Assembly (NCBI GenBank): GCA_020744425.1
Contig: JAGMUV010000021.1
Location: forward strand, 186,001-250,000
Origin: Dactylonectria macrodidyma
Lineage: Eukaryota; Ascomycota; Sordariomycetes; Hypocreales; Nectriaceae
Direction: 5' to 3'
Length of the DNA stretch: 64,000 nucleotides
How positions within the stretch are numbered: position 1 is the first letter of the stretch; each line of letters starts with the position of its first letter. The notes beneath the pieces are model-generated. The model had not been told where the DNA came from. It searched no databases and saw only the letters and a program-made list of their open reading frames with translations. Shown piece after piece: positions 30,221-41,219 of the stretch. Both the position numbers and the translations under genes were made by a program.

Positions 30221-30762
30221 CGCGTCTTCAGTTGGGTATCACAGCGGTATCAGGTACAGCGAGGGTCGATGTAGCAAGGCTGAGACGGCGATAGCAGGGC
30301 TGCAAGAGGGGTGTCTGGTGTTGTGCTCTGTTCGAGGAAATCGGCACTAGGCTAAAATAGGTCGAGCGTAGCCCTCAAGGTCGGAAAATTGTGCGCCTTC
30401 CAATTGGTGGGCTTAGGGCTCGGCCGCTGGTCTCGGCACACAACAGGTCTAGCCTGGCAGGTCGAAACGGCGATCGGCGTCGCCTCGAGACCTAAGACAG
30501 GGAGGGGGGTGGCCAAAGGCTCTTTCCTTCGATGGATATCGCGCTTTGGTGTGTTTCTCACGTATTGACGATAGTGTGAGGGGGTGCAGAGCGGGGCGCT
30601 AGCTTCTGCGTTGTCGAAAAGGTCAGGGATCCGGCTAGTGGCTGATCGTGCTACCAGGGATCGTGGTTGGTTTGGCCGGGGCCTGGTGGTCAGGAGACCT
30701 GGTGCCTTGACGAATTCAATCGCAGGCTTGTTGACTGTGCGATAGCTGCAATTGCTACCATT

Positions 30763-30946
30763 TGATGCGAATAGGGTCGCTAGTCACGTAAGTGAGGGTA
30801 TCATGTAGATGTGTAAAGAAGGTTGATTTCCTATCTCACAGTTGTGGGCACGGGACCATAAGGGTCCCGGTCCACGTGACTGAGGGAGGCCTGATGCCTC
30901 AGGCCGGACCCCGAGCTTGAGGCTCGGGATCCGTCTTTCCGCATCA
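30763..30946 (-). repeat. 5' LTR of the gypsy element
   Basis: 184 bp, same sequence as the 3' LTR; followed on the right by the target duplication GTAGC. Confidence 0.9.
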
Positions 30947-30951
30947 GTAGC

Positions 30952-31453
30952 CATCTCGTTTGTTAGAGCTAGACTCGTCAATATAGATCATCTGATATAA
31001 TACACAGTCCGAAAGCTTATATAGATATAAATCTCGTAGTTCTAGTTTACGTTGCTTTGCGATACAACAGCTGGTATTTTTAGTCTATCCTGCCGCTTTT
31101 AAGAGATGACCGATGCTAGAGAGGGACACTTCTACTTTAAACTTATCATAGAGGAAAGCACTCATTTCGCTCTAAAACATATCGGGTTATTCTAGGAGCT
31201 TTTCGAACAGGGCATCTTGTATTATGGGTGTTGTGATTCTGTGATGGCCGACACGGTTCGGCGGGGCTGTTGTCGTTCCAAACAATCGTAGGTTTATGCG
31301 TATTTTATGAATAGTGTTGGATCCAATACGGCTAGGATGATCAGAGCCTTCAAAGGGGGTTTTCTGTGGAGACCAAAGATGATTGTATTGATGTGTGTAT
31401 GATCTAGGATGCCTCCGGCCCCCTCTTTTCTCCTGAGGGGTTTTTCTAGTCAT
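30952..31453 (-). pseudogene. Mariner-like DDE transposase relic, split by the gypsy element
   Basis: The minus strand shows FGTTTAPPNRVGHHRITTPI, then MSAFLYDKFKVEVSLSSIG and LYQMIYIDES with the first catalytic Asp, matching the helix-turn-helix and catalytic start of fungal Tc1/mariner-type transposases. Stops occur (for example TAG near 31195 and 31094). The frame ends exactly at the gypsy target site. Continuation would lie on the minus strand below 23020, where I see only weakly coding-like sequence to about 22860. Confidence 0.65.
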
Positions 31454-31542
31454 CTGACTAAGGCTAGGATATCGGTGTATCAGAGGTTATGCCGCCACAC
31501 GAGGGGTCAATCCAACACGAATCAAGGGCACCTTTTGCGAGT

Positions 31543-31716
31543 TGTCACGATGTGTATTTGGGTAGCAGGGCGTGTATATGGCGTGTGACTGCTATAGCAA
31601 TATCCTTCTAGCTATTTTAGCATAAAGGGCGTACAGGGACTCAGAGCGGGGACTTGACACAATCAAGAACATACACACACCCAATCAGGTGGCACATATG
31701 ACAAAAGCTCGTGACA
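31543..31716 (+). mobile_element. Solo LTR (174 bp) with target duplication CGAGT
   Basis: TGTCACGATG...CTCGTGACA ends, flanked by CGAGT at 31538-31542 and 31717-31721. Same family and same length as 31723-31896 and 40798-40971. Confidence 0.8.
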
Positions 31717-31722
31717 CGAGTC

Positions 31723-31896
31723 TGTCACGATGTGTATTTGGGTAGCAGGGCGTGTATATGGCGTGTGACTGCTATAGCAATATCCTTCTAGCTACTTTAG
31801 CATAAAGGGTGTACAGGGACTGAGAGCGGGGACTTGACACAATGAAGAATATACACACACCCAATCAGATGCCTCACACGATCAGAGATCGTGACA
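31723..31896 (+). mobile_element. Second solo LTR (174 bp) in tandem
   Basis: Same orientation, six bases after the previous copy, ending GATCGTGACA. A matching target duplication is not evident. A few substitutions separate it from the first. Confidence 0.75.
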
Positions 31897-32007
31897 GTCA
31901 GTGACCCCCCCTAGAGAGCGGAGCGACCGCGGGGGGGCCGATTTAGAGGCGCCCACCAGTATGAATACAAACTCGTTCAAATGAGTGGACTGCGTATCCA
32001 GAGCAAA

Positions 32008-35000
32008 CAGCGCTCATCATAAATCAACTCAATCAATCAATCACCCCAATCAAATCAATCAACCCAGCCGATTCCTCGCTTCAATCAAATCAATTCCAGC
32101 GATTTGCAAGTTGACATGATTTGATAAAGTTGATATGTGCTATACTACATCCGAACTGTCCAAAAGGATTAACATGGTCTGCCCTGCGCCGGTCCTACCC
32201 TGTACAAGATGGCCACAGATAGGTGACACTTCTTGCTCCCATATAAAGTCGTAGCCTGATTGGTACCCACTATCGCTGGCTAACCCACACCAAACCCTGG
32301 ACCGGCTGACACGCTCTGCATCCTACCGCGACGCGTCAACTTCGCCATCAACACCACATAACACCAGCAACAAGATGCCGGACTCGCCAGCGCTCTCTTC
32401 ACCGGCGAGTCTTCTGCCGGAGATTTCAACGCCTTGCCCCACCCCACTCTTTCCTTCTGCATTCTCGCAACTATCACAACCAAGGACTGTGGCCCAGCAG
32501 CTCGAGGAGGCTGCCGTCGGAGAGCTGCCTGCTAACCCGACTATTGAGGATCTACCGAAGGTCGTCTGGAAAAACCGTCGCTTCGTCCAAGAAGCTTCAC
32601 TAGCTCGGAAGGGTACAAAAGGCAGAAAAAGCTGGATCAGATCGCATGGCATGTTCTTCATCGAATTGAATCACCAGGAGCAGCCAATCGGTCATGTGTG
32701 GTGCTGCAGTCGATGTGACACGAAGGGTCGACCGGAATTTTTCTCAGTACAAGCTACATCCTCTGCAGCAGATCATCTTCAGAAGTATGTATTCATCCCC
32801 TACACTGACATACTGTATCCATCTACTGACTTGCGCAGAGCTCACCGGATCACCCCAGCGAGCCAGTCAAGCCCCAGCGACGATAGCGCGATCGATCTCC
32901 ACTCTCATACAACCGCCAAACGACCGCGGCTTGACCAGAGCATGATACCAAGGGCAAAGGTCAAAGCTGTACAAGAACTAAGTGTTGGGTTTGTCATTAA
33001 CAGTGACGTGCCATTTACAATATTTGAGCATAGGTTTCTAAAGGAGCTCTTTTATCGGTTCGACCATGAATTAGCGCTCCAGATTCCTTGGAGTAGCAGT
33101 TCTATTTCTAGAGAGCTACAGAGGATCTTTGACTCTAAGAGGGATATCATCAAAGCGGAGCTAGGCAGTGCCCTAACGAAAATTCACATCAGCTTTGATC
33201 TCTGGACATCACCGAACCGCCTTGCGATAATGGCTGTTTTTGCACACTTCATAGACAAACTCGGGTACCAACAGTCCAGGTTGCTCGCTCTACGTCGTCA
33301 GTTAGGTACTCATAGTGGTAAGAACCTTGCTAATACACTGTTCGACGTCGTTCAACTGTAGGAGATTCGAGGACAGATTAGGACTGTCATTTCTGACAAC
33401 CTGGCCACGAATAATACGTGTCTGCACTACTTCTACAGGCTGCTTGACCCTTCGATTAGGCCTGCTGATATTAAGGCCCGTCGGATGCGTTGCTACGGCC
33501 ATGTTCTTAACCTTATTACCCGTGCGTTTCTTTTCAGCAAAGACGCCGACTCTTTCGAGCTAGAGTCAGATATTAACGGCATGAGAGGTCTTCCGGAGCA
33601 AGATCTTCGCCATTAGCGTTCAAAGGGTCCAATTGGGAAGCTCCACAATATTGTCAAGTTCATCCGATCGTCACCTCAGCGCAGCGAATATTTCAAGCGC
33701 ATTGCTCACGAGCAGGAGTACGAAGGATACCATCTTTGCGAGGAATCAACTGCCGAGCTTGAGGTCGTCTTGAACAATGAAACGCAGTAGAATTCTACTT
33801 ATATGATGATTGAGAGGGCTCTGCGGAAGCAGACTGACATCAGGGCCTTCATCTTTGCACTCGAAGGCGAGCAAGACGAAGCAAAACGCATCCCTGCTGA
33901 TAACATCTTATCCAACGAGGATTGGCGCGTTCTCGGCGAGGTTAACGAGATTCTTACGCCTCTATACCTTCAGACGATGCGAACCCAAGGCTGGGGTAAA
34001 GGCGACGGCCACGGGCGCCTCTGGGAAGTTTTGGTAGGGATGGAATACCTGCTCGAGCATTTTGAGGACTGGAAGGGCTTCTACAATGAGGTTACAGCCG
34101 AGACAATAAGGGTGACGAATCTAGATGACCTTGAGCCGATTGGAATAGCGTCTACGCCCCTGACGGAGTCCAAAACCCGACCGACCCGTGCCCGTCGTCG
34201 CCCTGCTCGCTTCGATGACGATGAGGTTTATGTATCTCAACAGCGAAGCCAAATGTCAAGATTCACGGTATCTGCGTTGCCAGAGCGCTCTCAGACTGAA
34301 TATGCGGCGCTTGATAAGTCACTGGCGTATGAGGTCTCCCAGAAGAGCTCATTACGAGCAGACCACCGAGCATATATCCAGGCATCTATCAACAACGGCT
34401 GGAAGAAGCTAGATGAGTATTACAGCAAGCTCGGAGAGTCTCCCTTGTTCGCGGCAGCAGTCATCCTTCATCCGAGATTCGGCATCAGCTGGTTAGAGGC
34501 TACTTGGGTCACTGAGGAGCAATTGGCCTGGGTTCGCGATGCGAAGGCAGGCATAAAGGACTACTTCGCGCGGTGGTATCATACTAGCCAGCAGAAGGAC
34601 AAGGAACAGTCCAAGTCCGCTCCTTTATCAATGAAAATGGGTAAGGAGGATGACCACTACACCCAATGGATCAACAGCAGAACGAGAAAGATATTTGCAA
34701 CGGGCGGCAGTGTCAGCGAGCTGGATAAGTACCTCCGTCTCGAGCCACAAGATACGCAGGAGCCGATCCAATGGTGGAGAGACCACAAGCCTTCATTCCC
34801 GATATTAAGCAGCTTTGCCTTGGACGTCTTTGCCATTCCGGCGATGGCGACTGACTGCGAGAGACAGTTCAGCCTGGCCAAGCTGACGCTAACATCTCAA
34901 AGGCTCTCAATGGGCGCGGATACGCTGGAGCGAGTTCATTGCCTGAGGAACTGGGTCCGACACGGCGGGGTAAAGCTAGGCAGTTGGGTAGGTAATTGAG

Positions 35001-35164
35001 ACTTGGGGTGGGCGAAATACCTTCACATACTAGGTATATAGGTCGTCCATACAGTTGATTGAGAGGGGCCAATCAAATCAAACAAATCAACTTTGGATCG
35101 GAAGCCCATCAAACAAATCAACTTTTACCCCAAAGTTGATTTGATTGATTTATGATGAGCGCTG
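32008..35164 (+). mobile_element. Complete hAT transposon, 3157 bp
   Basis: TIRs begin CAGCGCTCATCATAAATCAA at both ends and are flanked by the 8-bp direct repeat AGAGCAAA (32000-32007, 35165-35172). Subterminal regions carry many AATCAA/TTGATT repeats, likely transposase-binding sites. The single transposase gene is damaged by stops. Confidence 0.9.
32375..34999 (+). pseudogene. hAT transposase with three in-frame TAG stops
   Basis: All segments lie in one frame: 32375-33361, 33362-33616, 33617-33790 and 33791-34999, separated by TAG at 33359-33361, 33614-33616 and 33788-33790. The N-terminus has a BED-type zinc finger (WCCSRC...H...H) interrupted by a 54-bp intron (32785-32838, GTATGT...CTGAC...CAG) that happens to stay open. 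Then come the RNase-H-like region (ISFDLWTSPNR, VISDNLATNN, RCYGHVLNL) and the C-terminal dimerisation domain (FAIPAMATDCERQFSLAKLT). Family alignments known to me have Trp at the second and third stop (TGG to TAG) and Gln or another residue at the first, which fits RIP-type C-to-T changes on either strand. The element is structurally whole but cannot make its enzyme. Confidence 0.85.
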
Positions 35165-35277
35165 AGAGCAAAGCGTATTTCGAAAGCAAAAAATTCTCGT
35201 CTGAACGATTCATATGTCTGCCCCTTTCGGTGGAAGCAAGTTGGATAACACTATCATCTCAATGTGTGCTGGATTCG

Positions 35278-35580
35278 TCACGCCCTTGTCTTGATAACAG
35301 CAACGTCGGCTCCTTTCTCCAGAAGCGCCTGGACGACGTCGACGTGTCCATTCTGCGAGGCTAAGTGAAGTGATGTCCATCCATTCTTGCCCGCAACCAC
35401 AACGTCGGCTCCCTTCTCCAGAAGCGCCTGGACGACCTCGACATGTCCTTTCTGTGAGGCCCGGTGAAGCGGCGTCCATCCGTCCTTGGTTATAACAGCA
35501 ATGTCGGCTCCCTTCTCCAGAAGCGCCTGGACGAGTTCGACATGCCCATTCTGCGAGGCCCACAGAAGCTCCCTGGGTTC
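35278..35580 (-). repeat. Near-identical 99-bp ankyrin-coding units in the kinase gene
   Basis: Three units share TCCAGAAGCGCCTGGACGA and CGTCGGCTCC-type strings with few substitutions, indicating recent duplication or conversion. Confidence 0.6.
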
Positions 35581-37241
35581 TCGTCTCACAGGCTGAGCGT
35601 GGGTCGTATCAACGGCAAATCTAGGCTCTATAACCTGAGTCTGTTCTTGAGGTCCGATGGAATGAGCGATGGTGCCTCTGATGCTTGCAATTGCCAATTC
35701 AACTCGGGGCTGTTGAAGTTTCTTGTGTGTGGCGGTGATTGGAATTGAAGTTAACCATCTACCCTGGGCATGTTGAGTCTCCTGGGGAGCGGTGCTCCAC
35801 TGAGCCGTGCCCTCGAAATGAACCACTGGGTTTGGTGCCGCGGGCCACATCGGGACCTTGGCAGGAACGGGCAGTACCACTTCGCATCCCCTGGAAGAAT
35901 CAAGCCGTCAGCATTACCTATCTTCGAGGCCTAGGTTAGTTGTGGCGACGGCTACTGACCTTGTCGTTGAGCTACGACCGCCGGATAGCGATGGCGGCCG
36001 AGATGTCTGCACCCAAGGGTGCGCAGCGGCCTCGGAGGCCTTGAGACGACATTTTGGGTATACTGCCATGCACTCGGTGACGAAGTTGCAGCAGTCCTGG
36101 CTGGCGCCGGTCGCCTTCAGTGCCGGTACGGGGAACGGGTGCTTATTGACGACATGATTGAAGAGGTCGAGCCGGTTCGGGAAGACAGGGCGCTTGGCAA
36201 TTATGCGGAACAGCAGCTCACCGAGCGCCCACATGTCAACGGCGGGGGTGTAGGAGAAGGCGTCGGATGACGACGACGAGCTCTTGTCGGGGACGAAGCC
36301 GATGACCTCGGGGGCGACGTAGCCCTCCGTGCCGATCCCGGTCCTGAACGCCGTGACCCCCTGCTCGGCGCGCTTGGAGATGCCGAGGTCGCCGATCTTG
36401 ACCCACCAGTCGGGACCGGGCTGGTAGACGAGGATGTTCTACGGCGGACAGAAGCAGTGATGTTAGTTGTGCGAAAGAGAGGGTGAGGAGAGAGAAAGGT
36501 GAAGCAGACGAACGATGTGATCGCCGGCGCCACGCACCTTGGGCTTGAGATCGCGGTGAGCGAAACCGTTCTCATGCATGTACCCGAGGCCCTCGACAAG
36601 CTGGGAGGCGATGACCTTTGCGCGGGGTTCTGGGAAGGGCTGGTGCAGGTAGTTTTGGAGGTCGCCGTACTTGATGTACTCCATCGCGATGAAGACCATG
36701 TTCTCGGATTCGTACCAGCCGTAGCATTCAACGAAGCAGTGGACATACTAATCACGAGAGGGGAGTCAACTTCAACGTTCCCTCAAGAAACGGGCAGGGA
36801 GAGAGCACGCACCCTCTCGTGAGAGAACTTGGCCATGGCCTCCAGTTCTCTCAAGTACGGCACTGGTAGCGAAGGATCCTTGCGTATCTCCTTGACAGCC
36901 CGGAGCTTGCCCTCCGCAGGCCCGGACGCGCACTTCTCCAGCCAGACGCATCCGAAGCTGCCGTTACCGAGCTCTCGCCGCCGGTACCACATCTCATTGA
37001 TGCGGCACGGCCGCAGGTGGGGGGACTGGTGGGAGACGCGGTATACGGTGTGCTCGGTCGCGCCGCTGGGGAGGAAGCGTGTCATCATTCGGGAGTCACG
37101 GACAAAGTCGGGGACCCGCTGGTTCTCGTAGTTCTTCTGGTTCAAAATGACGAGGTCGGGTGTCTCGGCGATCAGTGGAGGGACGATTCCATCCCTGGCA
37201 GTATGGGATGGCATTATCTCGCGAACGAGGTCGTCCCACAC
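35278..37241 (-). CDS. Protein kinase with C-terminal ankyrin repeats
   Basis: Four exons inferred: 37241-36813, 36747-36538, 36438-35960 and 35890-35278; they sum to 577 codons with no frame break (576 residues). Introns are 65, 99 and 69 nt, with GTGCGT/GTGCGT/GTCAGT donors, TTGAC/CTAAC/CTGAC branches and AG ends. The kinase shows GNGSFGCVW (about 92-100), VKE Lys 117, HRDLKPKN (about 207), DLG (about 230) instead of DFG, and GYVAPEV. A linker leads to three or more ankyrin repeats (about 470-576), for example KDGWTPLHRASQKGHVEVVQ. Ankyrin units are nearly identical at DNA level. Ser/Thr kinase activity is likely. An ankyrin-sensing kinase could act in the same recognition pathways as the NLR-like genes here, but that is inference. 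A hAT element inserted 106 bp beyond the stop codon. Confidence 0.82.
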
Positions 37242-39299
37242 AAACTGATAGGTTGAGGGAATGAGGATTGGTGAGGAGGCGCAGCCAGCTTGTGTCTGAT
37301 ATAGAAAACCCCCTCATTGCCACCGATCCGCTGCCAGATCACAAAGGCCACTCACGCGGTGGGTTGCCTAAGCAAGGCTCCTCTCAAAGGTTGCAACCGC
37401 TGTATCAAATGCCAAACGGGCACATAATGAAGGTATAGGTACATTAATACATAACCCTCCTTCTGCTTTCTGGCAGATCCGTGGACGCTGCTACTGCTGT
37501 ATCCACTGTCGCGATTGGCTATAACTTAGGAAGAGTTCTCATAATCACGAGTTTCGGGCTGTCAGGCTCAAATGAAATGTAGGAAGGTGAAATCCCGAGG
37601 TACCAGTATTTGCTGTACACTCACGCGCGTCATCCCTCCAGATCCGTGCTGTGTGGTTTACCATGGGGCCCAAGCGGCAAGCTTGGTCGGCCGACCCTGG
37701 TATGCCTTGGGAGCAGGGGTCTTCAGCCGCACAAGGCGTCGGCTTGCCTTCTTGGTGGTTCTCTTTCTCGGCCCCTAATACACAGCCTGCAGCCTCTCGT
37801 CCGCGTAGGGCCGCTATTGCGCTCTCGTGGTTTGTCATCCGTGCCATAACAGTTGAGTTCCTCCCCCGGCCGGAACCGGCCGAGTTCGCACGTGACACCT
37901 TTCTGCGTGTGATCGGATGAACCGAGCCGCCGTTCCCATGAGGCTTAGAAGACGTCAGCCGCTGTGGCTATGGTAAGCCCTGATGGCATGTGGAAATTCC
38001 TCTTCAGGTCTTGGCTCAAAGTCCTGCCCAAGGCAGGGGCCATGGCTGGCCCAGATGTCCTTACGCAGGGTTGGAAATATGGACATTGCTCAGAACAGAA
38101 TATGATTCAAGTTGACAATAGGGAAGATGGGTGTTGGAATAGCCTGGACCTCTAAGCCGGATTCATCATGACTGATGAATCCCTCGTTAAATGTTAATTC
38201 CTTTGGATTCCAGACAAGCTCGAGATAAGTCATTTCCGATAGTCTTGGCTGAGGAATGATATCCTGGATGCTGCTTAAAAGAACAGGGGACGCGATGTGG
38301 ATGGCATTGGTGCTGTATAGAATATTCGTTCCCTCTATGTAGCTAGATTAATGGAATCAGTTCCCACTCTCCAAATCATCAGGTATCCAAACTGGCAAAA
38401 GGTAGACATACGCATTTCGGCAACTCATTAGCCATCCAATGATGCCAATCTGGCACTTTATTGGCCACTTTCCAGGCCATGAATCGCACCATACCAAACC
38501 CTTCAAGCAAAGATCAATGTCTGACTCTCTGAAGGGTTGATTAGGGAAATTGCGTCTTCTTCCTAGCGACAAACACTGTTTTCCGGGTTGGAATCGATGA
38601 CAGACGCATCCGAACCATCGCCATCCCATTTCCTGAGAGTCTCTCACTATCGAGAGCGAGTCTATCCCAGTGCTTCTATTAATTATACTAAATACACCCG
38701 TTGATCAACTCGGTTGATCAAGTTGATTTCTAGATATTTGAAAGGGCCCAAAGCAGCCCTTATATACATGGAGGAAAAGACGGTCTCGTGACCTAAGTCA
38801 GGGATCCGAGCTTTCAGGGGCTCGAGCCTGTGGCCTGTTATGAGGGCACAAAAAAGCAAACATGATCCTAGAATCTGATGATAGTTGTGACACGAGTTTA
38901 ATGATTTCTAGCATCTAACTCCTTCTATTAATAATAACTTGGTCCTCTGCATTATCACTACACTTCTAGCCGCTTATTGCATCTATTAGCTTGAATTTGT
39001 CCTTCCTGGTGCTGGGGAATCTTAAGTGTACAATGGTCTTACTCATTCTAGAGATAGGAAACTCTTTAACCAGGATGATAGAGCGCCTCTTAAATCTTAT
39101 GAGAAACTTGAATTCTTTGATGCTGTCATCTATTAAGGAACTTCGAACTGCTGCCTTAGATTCTTCTCTTTCCTTAAGAATGCTGACAATTTGTTAGCGC
39201 TCCGTATTCGGTTGGTGAGTGTCGTATGTCTTGGGTGAATACATATAGAGGAACTGTTTGAATATGTTATAACTTATTGTTTGTCGTCATTTTTCTGTA
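37242..39299. other. No supported gene
   Basis: 37242-38690 has short open frames on both strands without recognisable motifs. From about 38690 the sequence becomes AT-rich. Confidence 0.35.
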
Positions 39300-39655
39300 A
39301 TGGTATGGCTAAGTCGATGGCTGAATATCCTTGACTATATGTGGCTTCTATGTCTGCCTTATGCTGGAGGAGTAAGAAAATATTATAAAGTCGGCGTTAG
39401 AGTGCAGCCTCTATAAGGGGAGTCCTTCCTTTGGGATTTGTGGTGTTGATATTGATATTGTAATAAAGGACCAGCCTAACTATCCTAAGCTAACCCTTAT
39501 ATACTGCCAAGTGTAAGGCTGTATTTCCCATGTCGTGTACGCCCTGAAGTAAAAGTGTAGCCTCGGGAGAAGAGTCTAAATATTCCTTCAGCCAACTTTC
39601 ATTGCCTCTAATAAGACTTAAGACAGCGTATTTAATCTTGAGACATAAGGAGGTC
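39300..39655 (-). pseudogene. Ankyrin-repeat relic, RIP-like decay
   Basis: The minus strand reads DMGNTALHLAVYKG, a stop, LRIVRLVLYYNININ, NPKGRTPLIEAAL, a stop, and LLLQHKADIEATYSQGYSA: two to three ankyrin repeats with in-frame TAG/TAA in an AT-rich setting. It is the remains of another ankyrin-type protein. Confidence 0.65.
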
Positions 39656-40797
39656 TTGTTTTCGTCCCCACCAAAGGCCTCGTTTAATTATTGAAAAACC
39701 TGATTAATATTGTTAAGAATATGCGCCTCTTTTCCTTCTGTCCACTTCCAGCGCTCGGACCACGGCACTCCATTTCCTGTGCCACTGCTGTCCGAAGCTA
39801 GTAACCGCTGGTCATTTAGTACAGTTGTGTACTAAGAACCACATAACTTATCTTTTATTACTTTTATCCATATAGAAACCAATCTCACCAGTCAACTCAT
39901 CGAAAGGGAAGCACAGTTTGTAGAGTTTAAAAGAATGACCCCAACAGTCGGCGGTTTAGCGGTAGTTGCCACAGTACATGTCTTGGTTGAAATACTGATG
40001 ATGAGTGCGGTTGCAGAATGGGCAGAGAATGGAGATGCTGGATAGATTCCAGTATTGCACCCTGGCATGAAATACAGCCGCCATTTAAAATTGAGAAGCA
40101 AACCGTATATTTGAGTGTAACAGATTGTTGTGGGGTCCGACTCTGGTACGGTGCCTTTTCCGGGGTACATTCGGGATCGGTTGCTCTATTAGCGCTAACA
40201 AGGTCCTTTCACGTTCTTTAACAGTCCGCAAGCCTGAAGTGGTGTCTGGACTTGTACGACTTGCGGCCAACATTGGATATGTAGATAGCTGGGAAGGTTC
40301 ATTGATTATGCCTTTCGGAACGAAAGGTTCTTCCTTCCGCGCCCTCCTAGCCTATTGATATGACTATCACATGACTATCACATGCTCTTGTCAGATATGA
40401 AGTTGAGCAACGCTCGTCTGCATGTCTCACTATATTCACAAGCTTGATTGTCAAACCATACGTCATGATGATCTTGCCTCCTGCGACATTGTAGGTGGAC
40501 ATCATGCCACGTAGTGTACAGGCCATCATTTCGTAACACCAATGCTCAGTGGCGTTTAACTTGCAGACGAGAGTTTGGGGGAAGGTGTGATACCTTTTGT
40601 TTCATTGGTTAGATTTCTATCTGGTTCAAATTGAAATTGCCAAGCTCTTGGCTTGTGATGAACCACCGACTGATTTAATGTTTTCAAGACGCCGAATTGG
40701 ACACTTGGGCCCTTCAGCCTATTGGTGCGTAGCTATCAGCATACCTTACATCCAAGTGCTTATGTTTGTGTTGGACGGCTGGTCGCATGCCTTGCAG

Positions 40798-40971
40798 TGT
40801 CACGAGCCCAGATTGTCTGTAGTGTCTGATTGGGTGCATGTCTGTTCTTGATTGCATATGATCCCCGCTCTGAGTCCCTGTACATCCTTATACTAAACCC
40901 AGGTAGAAGGATATGGCTATAGCAGTCACACGCCGTGTACACGCCCAGCTACCCAAATACACATCGTGACA
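40798..40971 (-). mobile_element. Solo LTR (174 bp), inverted copy
   Basis: Reverse-oriented member of the TGTCACGATG family (ends CACATCGTGACA at 40971). Flanks do not match each other. A partial second copy follows, mirroring the tandem pair at 31543-31896. Confidence 0.75.
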
Positions 40972-40976
40972 AATAC

Positions 40977-41045
40977 TGTTACGAGCTCTGATTCTGTGAG
41001 GCGTCTGACTGGGTGTGTAAATTCTGAGTTCTAATTGTATTGACT
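40977..41045 (-). mobile_element. Partial LTR of the same family
   Basis: Starts TGTTACGAGCTCTGATTC and follows the reverse-oriented LTR for about 70 bp, then ends at the P450-derived fragment. Confidence 0.6.
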
Positions 41046-41069
41046 AACGCTTTCCCCTTCATGCGCTAA

Positions 41070-41219
41070 GGCCCTGGTTACAACGTCGCCGAGCGCTCCT
41101 TGGCTGTTTCCATCATGCGTCTGTTGTGGTCATTCGACATCACCCCTATTCCGGGCACCCCTTTGCCACTCGATCCTTCTAATTACCCTTCCATGATTCC
41201 AGGCAATCCGGGCGTGTGA
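41070..41219 (+). pseudogene. Cytochrome P450 C-terminal fragment
   Basis: Fifty codons read GPGYNVAERSLAVSIMRLLW then SFDITPIPGTPLPLDPSNYP and a stop, the segment right after the heme-binding Cys of fungal P450s (family pattern CPG..lAeRsl). The Cys position and everything upstream are lost, just before a solo-LTR fragment, and hAT transposase sequence begins at its 3' end. This looks like a captured or left-over gene piece. Confidence 0.6.

Larger units (their letters stand above)
23025..30946 (-). mobile_element. Complete Ty3/gypsy chromovirus, 7922 bp
   Basis: Two 184-bp LTRs that I read as identical (23025-23208 and 30763-30946), TGATGCG...CGCATCA ends, and the 5-bp target duplication GTAGC at 23020-23024 and 30947-30951. 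The coding strand is minus. After the 5' LTR (30763-30946) a putative primer-binding site TGGTAGCAAT starts two bases in. A purine-rich AAGCCGGGGATA precedes the 3' LTR. The 540-bp leader (30221-30762) has no gene. One long gag-pol frame occupies 23810-30220. A hAT-type MITE sits between the stop codon and the 3' LTR. Identical LTRs and an open frame imply a young, possibly active copy. It interrupts a mariner-like transposase relic. Confidence 0.93.

Noticed and set aside
36499..37256. Plus-strand frames over the kinase gene
   Set aside because: They are antisense to confirmed kinase motifs and exon boundaries.
37545..37920. Overlapping frames on both strands of 68-117 codons
   Set aside because: Several equally long frames on both strands with no recognisable domain; none can be preferred.
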